A program made the position numbers and the translations under genes. Under the pieces are notes generated by a model. That model was not told the DNA's origin. It made no database searches and was given only the letters and a program-made list of their open reading frames with translations. Source: Phytohalomonas tamaricis (GTDB lineage: Bacteria; Pseudomonadota; Gammaproteobacteria; Pseudomonadales; Halomonadaceae). Taken from it: a stretch of 64,000 nt of DNA. Below are positions 35,823 to 43,764 of the stretch, one piece after another (positions within the stretch are counted from its first letter, which is position 1; the number at the start of each line of letters is the position of its first letter). Location of the stretch: the NCBI RefSeq assembly GCF_003012345.1, contig NZ_PVRV01000019.1, positions 248,001 through 312,000 on the forward strand, read 5' to 3'.

Positions 35823-36946
35823 GCCTTGGCCTCCTGGCGTGAAGCAGCGGTGCGCGCCTGCCCTTGTCTGAATCGGAGCAGCCCAGCGATGCCCTTGGGT
35901 AGCGCAACGGTAACCAGCACAAACAGGCCGCCCAGTGCGAACAGCCACGCCTCCGGCATCACCCCGGTGAACACCGTCTTGAGGTAGTTGACCACCAGCG
36001 CGCCGATGATTGCGCCGTACAGGGTCGCGCGCCCGCCCAGCGCCACCCATACCACCAGCTCGATCGAGAACAGCGGCGAGAACTGATCGGGATTGATGAT
36101 GCCGACCTGCGGCACGTAGAGCGCGCCGGCCACCCCGGCGAGCATCGCCGAGACGACGAACACGGCAAGCTTGACGTGCTCGACGCGATAGCCGATGAAG
36201 CGCGTCCGCGCCTCACTGTCACGCACCGCCACACACAGCCGCCCGAGCCGCGAGCGGGTAATCGCCCGGCAGATCAAGTAGCCTGCCGCCAGCGCTACGC
36301 TGGAGGCGATGAACATCGTGCGGCGCGTATCTTCGGCCCAAACGTCGGCGCCGAGGATTTCCTTAAAATCGGTCAAGCCGTTGTTGCCGCCAAAGCCCAT
36401 CTCGTTGCGGTAGAACGCCAGCATCAGCGCATAGGTCAGCGCCTGGGTAATGATCGAGAAGTAGACCCCGGAGACCCGTGAGCGAAACGCCAGCCAGCCG
36501 AACACGAAGGCCAGCGCACCCGGCACCAGCAGCACCATTGCCATTGCGAAGGGGAAGCTTGAAAAGCCATGCCAGTACCACGGCAGCTCATGCCAGTTGA
36601 GAAATACCATGAAGTCGGGCAGCTCGGGGTTGCCGTAGACGCCGCGCGCGCCGATCTGGCGCATCAGGTACATGCCCATCGCGTAGCCGCCGAGAGCAAA
36701 GAAGGCGCCATGGCCGAGACTGAGAATGCCGAGATAGCCCCATACCAGATCAAGCGCCACGGCGAGCAGCGCGTAGCACAGGTACTTGCCGAGCAGGCTG
36801 ACGGTGAAAGTCGAGACGTAGAGCGGATGGCCCTGCGGCAGCAGGTTAGCCAGCGTCACCGCAACGGTGACGACCAGCAGCGCGCCGAGCACCAGCAGTG
36901 TCGAGCGCTCCTTGAACAGCGAGGTGGTTTGAACGTCCTGCATCAT
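35819..36946 (-). CDS. urtC: Urea ABC transporter permease UrtC
   Basis: LivM-type inner-membrane permease, 375 residues, about 9-10 membrane helices. It has the ALDLVWGYLGILSLGHGAFFALGGYAMG region and the EAA-like loop AVRDSEARTRFIGYRVEHVKL. Overlaps at both ends (ATGA with urtB and urtD) indicate tight translational coupling. Together with UrtB it forms the urea channel. Confidence 0.95.
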   Translation of the reverse strand: MMQDVQTTSLFKERSTLLVLGALLVVTVAVTLANLLPQGHPLYVSTFTVSLLGKYLCYALLAVALDLVWGYLGILSLGHGAFFALGGYAMGMYLMRQIGARGVYGNPELPDFMVFLNWHELPWYWHGFSSFPFAMAMVLLVPGALAFVFGWLAFRSRVSGVYFSIITQALTYALMLAFYRNEMGFGGNNGLTDFKEILGADVWAEDTRRTMFIASSVALAAGYLICRAITRSRLGRLCVAVRDSEARTRFIGYRVEHVKLAVFVVSAMLAGVAGALYVPQVGIINPDQFSPLFSIELVVWVALGGRATLYGAIIGALVVNYLKTVFTGVMPEAWLFALGGLFVLVTVALPKGIAGLLRFRQGQARTAASRQEAKA

Positions 36947-38553
36947 TCTGCGGCCCTGCCCTTTTGCGGAAACAGCCCGCGCGGGCGCTTCTGGATGAAG
37001 AGGATGATGAACGCCAGCACCAGGATCTTGGCCAGTACCGCGCCGGCCCACGGCTCGATCACCTGATTGACGATGCCCAGCGACATACCGGCCACCAGGG
37101 TGCCCCATAGATTGCCGACGCCACCGAACACCACCACCATGAACGAGTCGATGATGTAGCTCTGACCCATGTTGGGGCCGACGTTGGTGAGCTGCGACAG
37201 CGCTACCCCGGCCAGCCCGGCGATGCCGGAGCCAAGCCCGAAGGTAAGAATATCAACGCGCGCCGCCTTCACGCCCATCGCGCGCGCCATGGTACGGTTC
37301 TGGGTCACGGCACGGACCTCGAGCCCGAGCCGAGTGCGGCGCATGATTATCATCAGGGCGGTGAACACGATCAGGCAGAAGACGATCACCGCCAGCCGAT
37401 TCAGCGTCAGTGCCAGAGCGTCGTTGATTACCAGCGAGCCCTGCAGCCAGTCGGGGGTGACCACGGAGCGGTTGAGCGGCGAAAACACGCTACGCACCAG
37501 CTGCTGCAGGATCAGGCTGATGCCGAAGGTAGCGAGCAGCGTTTCCAGCGGCCGACCCTTGAGAAAGCGGATCACGCCGCGCTCAATGGCGATGCCGAAT
37601 GCCGCGGCGACCAGAAAGCCGGCCGGAATCGAAAGTCCCAGCGCCAGCCCCGGCTGGCCGGGCAGAAGCTGCTGGATCACGAAGGTGGTGTAGGCGCCGA
37701 GCATGATCAGCTCGCCGTGGGCCATGTTGATCACCCCCATCACGCCGAAGGTGATCGCCAGGCCGATCGCGGCGAGCACCAGCACCGAGCCCATGCTGAT
37801 GCCGAAGTAGAGGGTCTGCAGCCAGCGGTTGAACTTGAGTTTCTGCTCGATGCCGTTAAGCGCCGTGCGCGCCTCGTCGGCGAGCGGGCCGTCGCCGGCC
37901 GCTATCGGGCGCAGCGCGTTGCGCACCGCCGGGTCGAGGCTGCCACGGAGCGTGTCGATGGCGTCAGCCTCGCCCTGTTCCAGACGATAGAGGCCCAGCG
38001 CGGTGCGCAGACGCGCTTTGACGTCGCCGTCGGTTTCCTGCTCGAGCCGCACGGCGACGGAATCTGCCGTCGTCTCATCGACCTCGCCGATCAGGCGTTT
38101 GGCCGCCGCTTCGCGCCGCCCGGTATCAGGGGAATCGAGGTCGGCAGTAGCGGCCAAGCCCTGAAGCTGGCTGCGCAGCTGATTGTTGATACGCACCTTG
38201 TCGAGATCGCGACGGGTGGCGGTGCCCAGCTCCTCGCCGCTGATCGCATCCTTGATCGGCCATTCGCGGCCCTGGTCACTTTCGACGATGACAAAGCGGC
38301 CGCCGTCCTTCTGACGTTGCAGGCGGCCGTCGCGCAACGCTTCCAGCCATTCGCCCTTCTGGGGCAGATCACTCTGGGCGAGCTGCTTGATTGCCTCGCC
38401 CTTGGCGTCATAGCTGCGCACATCAAGCGCTTCGAGCAACTGCTTGGCCTGGGAAGCGTCCGCACTGTCCTCGGCATGGGCAGCAAGCGATAGCGCCATG
38501 CCCAACAGCAACAGCACGCTGAAAAATGTATGGATGAGTTGGCGTGAAATCAT
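36943..38553 (-). CDS. urtB: Urea ABC transporter permease UrtB
   Basis: LivH-type permease of 536 residues. A signal-like first helix is followed by an about 230-residue periplasmic N-terminal domain with DVRSYDAKGEAIKQLAQ and RREAAAKRLIGEV repeats, a feature of proteobacterial UrtB. The permease core then has VMGVINMAHGELIMLGAYTTF, LLATFGISLILQQ and QNRTMARAMGVKAARVD (EAA loop). The gap to urtA is about 200 bases and holds a MITE-like repeat, so urtB may get a separate or attenuated message. Confidence 0.95.
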   Translation of the reverse strand: MISRQLIHTFFSVLLLLGMALSLAAHAEDSADASQAKQLLEALDVRSYDAKGEAIKQLAQSDLPQKGEWLEALRDGRLQRQKDGGRFVIVESDQGREWPIKDAISGEELGTATRRDLDKVRINNQLRSQLQGLAATADLDSPDTGRREAAAKRLIGEVDETTADSVAVRLEQETDGDVKARLRTALGLYRLEQGEADAIDTLRGSLDPAVRNALRPIAAGDGPLADEARTALNGIEQKLKFNRWLQTLYFGISMGSVLVLAAIGLAITFGVMGVINMAHGELIMLGAYTTFVIQQLLPGQPGLALGLSIPAGFLVAAAFGIAIERGVIRFLKGRPLETLLATFGISLILQQLVRSVFSPLNRSVVTPDWLQGSLVINDALALTLNRLAVIVFCLIVFTALMIIMRRTRLGLEVRAVTQNRTMARAMGVKAARVDILTFGLGSGIAGLAGVALSQLTNVGPNMGQSYIIDSFMVVVFGGVGNLWGTLVAGMSLGIVNQVIEPWAGAVLAKILVLAFIILFIQKRPRGLFPQKGRAAE

Positions 38554-38630
38554 GATGGGCTTTTGCCTCTAGGTGGCGCGGGCCACTGCAGACCCGCGCC
38601 TTTACTGCCTGGGTAGCGCAACGAGGTAGA

Positions 38631-38766
38631 GCAAATAGACGAGCGAAGGCCAGACAAGGCAAAAATTGATGAGAAAGCGCAGTTTACTTGAGGGTAAATG
38701 AGCATTCTGACCGGGCTCGCGCACGAGTCAATTTTTAACGCCGTCTGGCCGAGTGCAGTCATTTGC
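38631..38766 (+). repeat. MITE-like intergenic inverted-repeat element, copy 2 (urtA/urtB gap)
   Basis: Left arm GCAAATAGACGAGCGAAGGC (38631-38650), right arm near-complementary and ending GCAGTCATTTGC. Interior arms AAAAATTGA / TCAATTTTT and AGTTTAC / GTAAAT give a nested hairpin. The right arm includes the urtA stop codon (38761-38759) and its last codons, so the element has become part of the gene end. Confidence 0.85.
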
Positions 38767-40057
38767 CTACGTCAGCACCGCCGCACTTCATTGTTTCTAC
38801 ATTCAAGTTTCCGCAGGAAAGCGGCTTGCGCCAGTCACTGATCAGATCCTTCGAGCCGGGCAGATAGTCAGACCAGGCATCCCCGGCCACGGTGGAAGGC
38901 GTCTGCCATACCACGTCGAACTGACCATCGTCCTGGATCTCGCCGATCATCACCGGCTTGGTGATGTGGTGGTTGGGCATCATCGTTGCCGCGCCGCCGG
39001 ACAGGTTGGGCACGCTGACGCCAATGATCGCGTCCTTGACCGCATCGACGTCGGTGGTGCCGGCCTTTTTGACCGCCTCGACCCACATGTTGAAGCCGAT
39101 GTAGTGCGCTTCCATCGGGTCGTTGGTGACAACGTTGTCGTCCTTCTTGTAAGCGCGCCAGGCATCGATGAAGTCGTAGTTGGCATCATTATCAACGCTC
39201 TGGAAGTAGTTCCACGCCGCGAGGTGACCGACCAGCGGCCCGGTGTCGATACCAGAGAGTTCCTGTTCGCCGACCGAGAAGGCCATCACGGGAATGTCGG
39301 CGGCGTCGACGTTCTGATTGGCGAGTTCCTTGTAAAAGGGCACGTTGGCATCGCCGTTGATGGTCGAGACCACCGCCGTCTTCTTGCCCTGGCTGCCGAA
39401 ACGCTTGATCTGGGCGACGATGCTCTGCCAGTCGGAATGGCCGAACGGCGTGTAATTGATCATGATGTCGGCATCGGCAACGCCGTGCTGCTTGAGGTAG
39501 GCCTCGAGGATCTTGTTGGTGGTACGCGGATAAACGTAGTCGGTGCCGGCCAACACCCAGCGCTTCACGCCGACCTCGTTCATCAGGTAGTCAACTGCCG
39601 GAATCGCCTGCTGGTTGGGCGCCGCACCGGTGTAAAAGACGTTCTGCGATGACTCTTCGCCCTCGTACTGGACCGGGTAGAACAACAGGCCGTTGAGTTC
39701 CTCGACCACCGGCAGCACCGCCTTGCGCGACGCCGAAGTCCAGTTGCCGAAGATTGCCGCGACGTGATCCTGGCTCAACAGCTGACGCGCCTTCTCGGCG
39801 AACAGTGGCCAGTTCGAGGCCGGGTCGACCACTACCGGTTCGAGTTTCTTGCCGAGCAGTCCGCCCTTCTCGTTCTGCTCGTCGATCAGCATCAGCATCT
39901 CATCTTTCAGCGTCGATTCGCTAATCGCCATGGTGCCGGACAGCGAATGAAGAATGCCGACTTTGATGGTGTCATCCGCGGCGTTCGCGGCAAACGGAAA
40001 TACGATGGATAAACTGAGGCCCAAGAGTGCCTTGCGTAGCGTTCTATGTTGGCTCAC
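38759..40057 (-). CDS. urtA: Urea ABC transporter substrate-binding protein UrtA
   Basis: Periplasmic urea receptor, 432 residues with an N-terminal signal peptide ending near FAANAADDTIKVG. Family features are VGILHSLSGTMAISE, NWTSASRKAVLPVVEE, GLLFYPVQYEGEESSQNVFYTGAAPNQQ and the NHHITKPVMIGEIQDDGQFDVVW ending. I chose the GTG at 40057 (AAGGGA site upstream) rather than a TTG 30 codons earlier, because it leaves a normal signal peptide. First gene of the twelve-gene operon. A perfect 16-bp palindrome 78 bases upstream may be its operator. Confidence 0.95.
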   Translation of the reverse strand: MSQHRTLRKALLGLSLSIVFPFAANAADDTIKVGILHSLSGTMAISESTLKDEMLMLIDEQNEKGGLLGKKLEPVVVDPASNWPLFAEKARQLLSQDHVAAIFGNWTSASRKAVLPVVEELNGLLFYPVQYEGEESSQNVFYTGAAPNQQAIPAVDYLMNEVGVKRWVLAGTDYVYPRTTNKILEAYLKQHGVADADIMINYTPFGHSDWQSIVAQIKRFGSQGKKTAVVSTINGDANVPFYKELANQNVDAADIPVMAFSVGEQELSGIDTGPLVGHLAAWNYFQSVDNDANYDFIDAWRAYKKDDNVVTNDPMEAHYIGFNMWVEAVKKAGTTDVDAVKDAIIGVSVPNLSGGAATMMPNHHITKPVMIGEIQDDGQFDVVWQTPSTVAGDAWSDYLPGSKDLISDWRKPLSCGNLNVETMKCGGADVGK

Positions 40058-40373
40058 GGCACGAATTCCCTTGTCATGATTTGTCGTTGTAGGACAAGGC
40101 GCACCGTCATAAAGCAGGCAAGGCGCCTCGCCTGCTTTTGTATACAAAAGTCATGCCAGCCAGGCCGCTTTCCACCTTCTATGCCTATTTTTACCCGCTC
40201 GTTGCCGCACAACGCCGTGTCTCGAATGGGGTAAATCCTGCAAATCGCACCATGATGGCGCACCAATGCAGCACCATGGGCAGTTCGCACCAAAAAGATA
40301 CGCTGCGTCTCGTTTGGCTGTTATCACCTTCTGTTCCATCTTAAATGGGGACACAACCTTTCAGGAGGCCGTC
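40058..40373. promoter_or_regulatory. Divergent regulatory region, urtA / phosphoribosyltransferase gene
   Basis: About 316 bases without a gene. It holds a near-perfect inverted repeat (40111-40138), the palindrome CTTTTGTATACAAAAG (40135-40150) and the presumed promoters for the urea operon and the downstream gene at 40374. Confidence 0.6.
40135..40150. promoter_or_regulatory. Perfect 16-bp palindrome, candidate GntR-type operator of the urea operon
   Basis: CTTTTGTATACAAAAG is self-complementary over all 16 bases. The TTGTATACAA core is the shape of operators bound by GntR/FadR-subfamily regulators. It directly abuts a second inverted repeat (AAAGCAGGC...GCCTGCTTT, 40111-40138). No regulator gene is in the window. 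Confidence 0.5.
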
Positions 40374-41048
40374 ATGGCAGAGCTACCTTTTACCGACCGT
40401 GTCGAGGCGGGGAAGGCGCTGGGCGAGGAGGTACTACGCTTCATTGGCGCTAATGCTGGCGATATTGTCGTGCTGGGTCTGCCGCGTGGCGGCGTGCCGG
40501 TAGCGGCACAGATCGCTCGGGCACTCGACGCCCCGCTGGACGTGATGATCGTGCGCAAGCTCGGTGTGCCTGGTCAGGAGGAATTTGCCATGGGCGCACT
40601 GGCGAGCGGTGGCGTAACGGTGTTGAATCAGCCGTTGATCACGCAACTCGGCATCAGCGATGATGATGTGCAGCGCGTCACTCTGTCCGAGAACTATGAA
40701 CTGCAGCGCCGCGAAGCGGCCTACCGAGGCGAACGACCCTATCCTGATCTGCATGACCGGCGCGTGATTCTCGTTGACGACGGCATCGCCACCGGTGCGA
40801 GCATGAGCGCCGCGGTGCAAGCGCTGCAAAAACTGGGCGCACGCGAGATCATCATTGCCGTGCCGCTGGCCCCCGCTGAGACGGTCGCTGAGCTTGAGCC
40901 GCAGGTCGATGCGCTGATCTGCCTCGCCACGCCGGTGCCGTTCTCAGGCGTAGGACGCTGGTACGCCGATTTCGCGCAAACCAGTGATGAAGAAGTAATC
41001 GGCTGCCTCACCCATTCATCTACCGTCATTGATAATCGTAATGAGTGA
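40374..41048 (+). CDS. Phosphoribosyltransferase family protein
   Basis: A 224-residue protein with a type I PRTase fold. The PRPP-binding loop VILVDDGIATGASM is at about residues 120-135, preceded by VVLGLPRGGVPVAAQIARAL and followed by GVGRWYADFAQTSDEEVI, the usual ending of the group sometimes annotated as predicted phosphoribosyltransferases, often fused or linked to hydrolases. The base it uses is unknown. The ATG at 40374 follows AGGAGG. It overlaps the downstream DNA glycosylase gene by 8 bases, indicating translational coupling. Confidence 0.88.
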   Translation: MAELPFTDRVEAGKALGEEVLRFIGANAGDIVVLGLPRGGVPVAAQIARALDAPLDVMIVRKLGVPGQEEFAMGALASGGVTVLNQPLITQLGISDDDVQRVTLSENYELQRREAAYRGERPYPDLHDRRVILVDDGIATGASMSAAVQALQKLGAREIIIAVPLAPAETVAELEPQVDALICLATPVPFSGVGRWYADFAQTSDEEVIGCLTHSSTVIDNRNE

Positions 41049-41664
41049 TTCCCAATCTGAAATGCCATCGATGGCGCTCCCTTGTCTCGAACGTGATTTT
41101 TATGCTCGCCCGACCTTGGATGTCGCCCGCGATCTGCTCGGCCGCCATTTGGTCCATGAAATCAATGGAGAGCGTCTGGTCGGACGCATCGTTGAGACTG
41201 AAGCCTACGGCGGCATCTTTGATACCGCCTGCCACGTTGCCAAGGGACGCACGCCGCGTAATGACGTCATGTTCGGCCCGCCAGGCCATGCCTATATCTA
41301 TCTGATCTATGGCATCTACAACATGCTCAATATCATCACCGAACGTGACGGCGAGCCCGGCGGCGTGCTGATCCGCGCCATCACACCGGTGGAAGGAGAA
41401 ACGACAATGATCGCCCATCGTGGCGGCAAGCGCGGCCGCGAACTGGCCAACGGTCCCGGCAAGCTGACCCGGGCGATGAACATTACCCTAGCTACGTTCA
41501 ACCGCCACGACGTCTGCACGGGCGAGAAGCTGTGGGTGGAGCCCGGCATAGCGGTCGATGATGCACACATTATTGCCGGCCCGCGCATTGGCATCGACTA
41601 TGCCGAGCCTAAGGACCGTGACGCACCGTGGCGGCTGCGCGTCGATCCCAATTTTTTGAAGTAA
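41041..41664 (+). CDS. mpg: DNA-3-methyladenine glycosylase (AAG/MPG family)
   Basis: Base-excision repair glycosylase that removes alkylated or deaminated purines. The 207-residue product has the AAG motifs: DFYARPTLDVARDLLGRHLV, the catalytic IVETEAYGG with Glu, DTACHVAKGRTPRNDVMFGPPGHAYIYLIYG, where the Tyr residues flip the base, and LANGPGKLTRAM. The ATG at 41041 overlaps the upstream phosphoribosyltransferase stop; an ATG at 41062 is a possible alternative. Confidence 0.94.
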   Translation: MSDSQSEMPSMALPCLERDFYARPTLDVARDLLGRHLVHEINGERLVGRIVETEAYGGIFDTACHVAKGRTPRNDVMFGPPGHAYIYLIYGIYNMLNIITERDGEPGGVLIRAITPVEGETTMIAHRGGKRGRELANGPGKLTRAMNITLATFNRHDVCTGEKLWVEPGIAVDDAHIIAGPRIGIDYAEPKDRDAPWRLRVDPNFLK

Positions 41665-41798
41665 GCACACTGTTCGGTCCGAGAAGAAATGTGCAATAAG
41701 TGCGAAGTTTTCGAACATTGTTTGATAAACAATTGGCCAGCTCGCTAGACTGCAAGCGGAACTGCAGGGGTAGATACTTGATTAGAGGAGATCACTCC

Positions 41799-42119
41799 AT
41801 GCGTAAAATGATTGCGGGACTCATTGCGGTAAGCGGGCTAGCCCTCAGCAGTGCGGCGTTGGCTGACCCTCCCGGCAAAGATGATCGTCACGGCGGGCCG
41901 CACGGCCATTGGCGAGATAACCCACCCCACGCCCAAGGACACGGCCCGCGCTTTGACCACGGCCATGACCGCCGGCGTGATGGCCCACGTAATGTCATAG
42001 TGGTGCGTCAACCGGCCCATGGCTACTACGCGCCACCACCACCGCCGCCTCCCGTGTACTACGCCCCACGCGTGCCAGTAGTCAGCATACTCGGCGTACC
42101 GGTCGTCACCTTCCCCTGA
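41799..42119 (+). CDS. Small His/Pro-rich exported protein
   Basis: A 106-residue product with a signal peptide cut near ALADPPGK (residue about 23). A His/Asp/Arg-rich segment follows (DDRHGGPHGHWRDNPPHAQG, FDHGHDRRRDG), then a proline tract (YYAPPPPPPPVYYAPR) and a hydrophobic ending. The His density suggests metal binding; no family is recognised with certainty. The ATG at 41799 follows GAGGAG; the frame extends upstream but those starts lack a site. Its own terminator follows. Confidence 0.8.
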   Translation: MRKMIAGLIAVSGLALSSAALADPPGKDDRHGGPHGHWRDNPPHAQGHGPRFDHGHDRRRDGPRNVIVVRQPAHGYYAPPPPPPPVYYAPRVPVVSILGVPVVTFP

Positions 42120-42159
42120 GGTGAGATCATCGTTTTTTCGGCACCTGACGCACCAACAG

Positions 42160-42188
42160 AAAGGACGGCCCCAAGGCCGTCCTTTTTT
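42160..42188. terminator. Terminator between the His-rich protein and pepD
   Basis: Eleven-base-pair perfect stem AAAGGACGGCC with its complement, loop CCAA, followed by six T on the plus strand. It lies between convergent genes. Confidence 0.92.
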
Positions 42189-42208
42189 CATGTCTTCCGT
42201 CGTTCAGA

Positions 42209-43666
42209 TCAATCTTGAGCGAGATGCTCGACCGTCGCCTTGAGCACGGTGTAGAACTCACTCACCGAATCGATCTCGACACGCTCGGTCGGCGAATGGG
42301 CACCAAGGATGGTCGGCCCAAACGAGACCATATCGAGCTCGGGATATTTGGCGCCGATAATGCCGCATTCAAGACCCGCGTGAATAACCTTGACCTCGGG
42401 CGCAACGCCGACGGTCTGCTCATGCACGGCGATGAAGCGCTTGAGCAGCGGTGACTGCGGCGCCGGCACCCAGCCGGGATAGACCCCATCAACGCTCGCC
42501 TCGATACCCAGCAGCGAGAACAGCGCGACGATACGATCGCACAGCGCGAGCGCGGCGCTGTCACGCAGCGAGCGCACCATCGCGCCAAGATGAAAGCGCC
42601 CCTCTTCAAGCCCGACCACGCCAAGGTTGTTGGACGTCTCGACCACACCCGGCAGCGCCACGCTCATGCGCTCGATGCCGTAAGGCGCAGCGAGCATCGT
42701 CGCGACCAGACCACGGCTTGCTGCCAGCGTCAGCGCCTCTTCTGCTGTAGCCGGTGCAATGCTGAGCGTTACCCCTTCATCAACGCCGGCCAGCTCATCG
42801 CGCAGCACGCGCTGCAGCTGTTCGACGCGTGACTTGAACGCCTCTTCACCGTCGAAAGGAACAACCACCGTGGCGTACGCCTCACGGGTAATCGCGTTGC
42901 GCATTGTCCCGCCATGATAATCCGACAGGCGCACATCGAGATCATCAAGCAGGTGCAGCAGGCGGAACATGATGCGATTGGCATTGCCCCGTCCCGTAGC
43001 GATATCGAGCCCGGAATGACCGCCAACCAGCCCGGTCACGCTGATGCGATAGCCGCGCTCAAGCGAGGTCAACTTCTCGGTAGGAAAGAGCGTATCGACC
43101 TGCACATCGGCACCGCCGGCACAGCCGATATAGACCTGACCGCGCTCCTCGGAGTCAAGATTGAGCAGGTAGCGCCCCTGCAGCCAGTTCGGCGCCAGGT
43201 GAGTTGCGCCAACCAGTGATGCCTCTTCCTCAACGGTAAAGAGCGCCTCAAGCGGGCCGTGGGTGAGCGAGTCATCTTCTAAAATTGCCAGCGCCGCCGC
43301 CGCGCCGAGGCCATTGTCGGCGCCCAGTGTAGTGCCACGGGCGCGCAGCCAACCGTCATCATCGACCCAGGTCTCGATCGGATCGCGCGTGAAATCATGA
43401 GGCGTGTCGGCATTGGCCTGAGTCACCATGTCGAGATGCGACTGCAGGATCACTCCGGGTGCCTGCTCAAAGCCCGGGCTTGCGGCCTTGCGCACCAGCA
43501 AATTACCCGCCTCGTCGCGCTCGCAGGTAAGCCCGCGCGCTTCGGCCCAGGCCGTAATCTTGCCAATCAAGGGCTCTTCACCGCCGGAAGGCCGCGGCGT
43601 TTCGCACAACGTTTGGAAATGGCGCCAGACAATGGTCGGTTCTAAGGTTTGCAGGTGTTCGTTCAT
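42209..43666 (-). CDS. pepD: Aminoacyl-histidine dipeptidase PepD
   Basis: Cytoplasmic M20-family zinc dipeptidase hydrolysing Xaa-His and related dipeptides, 485 residues. The metal-binding and catalytic motifs appear as LQSHLDMV, GTTLGADNGLGAA and FTVEEEASLVGAT (catalytic Glu-Glu). The lid domain starts at SVTGLVGGHSGLDI, followed by HAGLECGIIGAKYP and SFGPTILGAHSPTERV. The length is normal. It is separated by a terminator from the gene downstream on the other strand. Confidence 0.95.
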   Translation of the reverse strand: MNEHLQTLEPTIVWRHFQTLCETPRPSGGEEPLIGKITAWAEARGLTCERDEAGNLLVRKAASPGFEQAPGVILQSHLDMVTQANADTPHDFTRDPIETWVDDDGWLRARGTTLGADNGLGAAAALAILEDDSLTHGPLEALFTVEEEASLVGATHLAPNWLQGRYLLNLDSEERGQVYIGCAGGADVQVDTLFPTEKLTSLERGYRISVTGLVGGHSGLDIATGRGNANRIMFRLLHLLDDLDVRLSDYHGGTMRNAITREAYATVVVPFDGEEAFKSRVEQLQRVLRDELAGVDEGVTLSIAPATAEEALTLAASRGLVATMLAAPYGIERMSVALPGVVETSNNLGVVGLEEGRFHLGAMVRSLRDSAALALCDRIVALFSLLGIEASVDGVYPGWVPAPQSPLLKRFIAVHEQTVGVAPEVKVIHAGLECGIIGAKYPELDMVSFGPTILGAHSPTERVEIDSVSEFYTVLKATVEHLAQD

Positions 43667-43764
43667 ACCTTTTCTTCAGCTCTGTGGGCGATGGCTTTTG
43701 CTATAAGGTCGACGAATTGCCGCCAAAAGCCAAGCGCTACCGGCCATTTTGATCATGAATTGGC

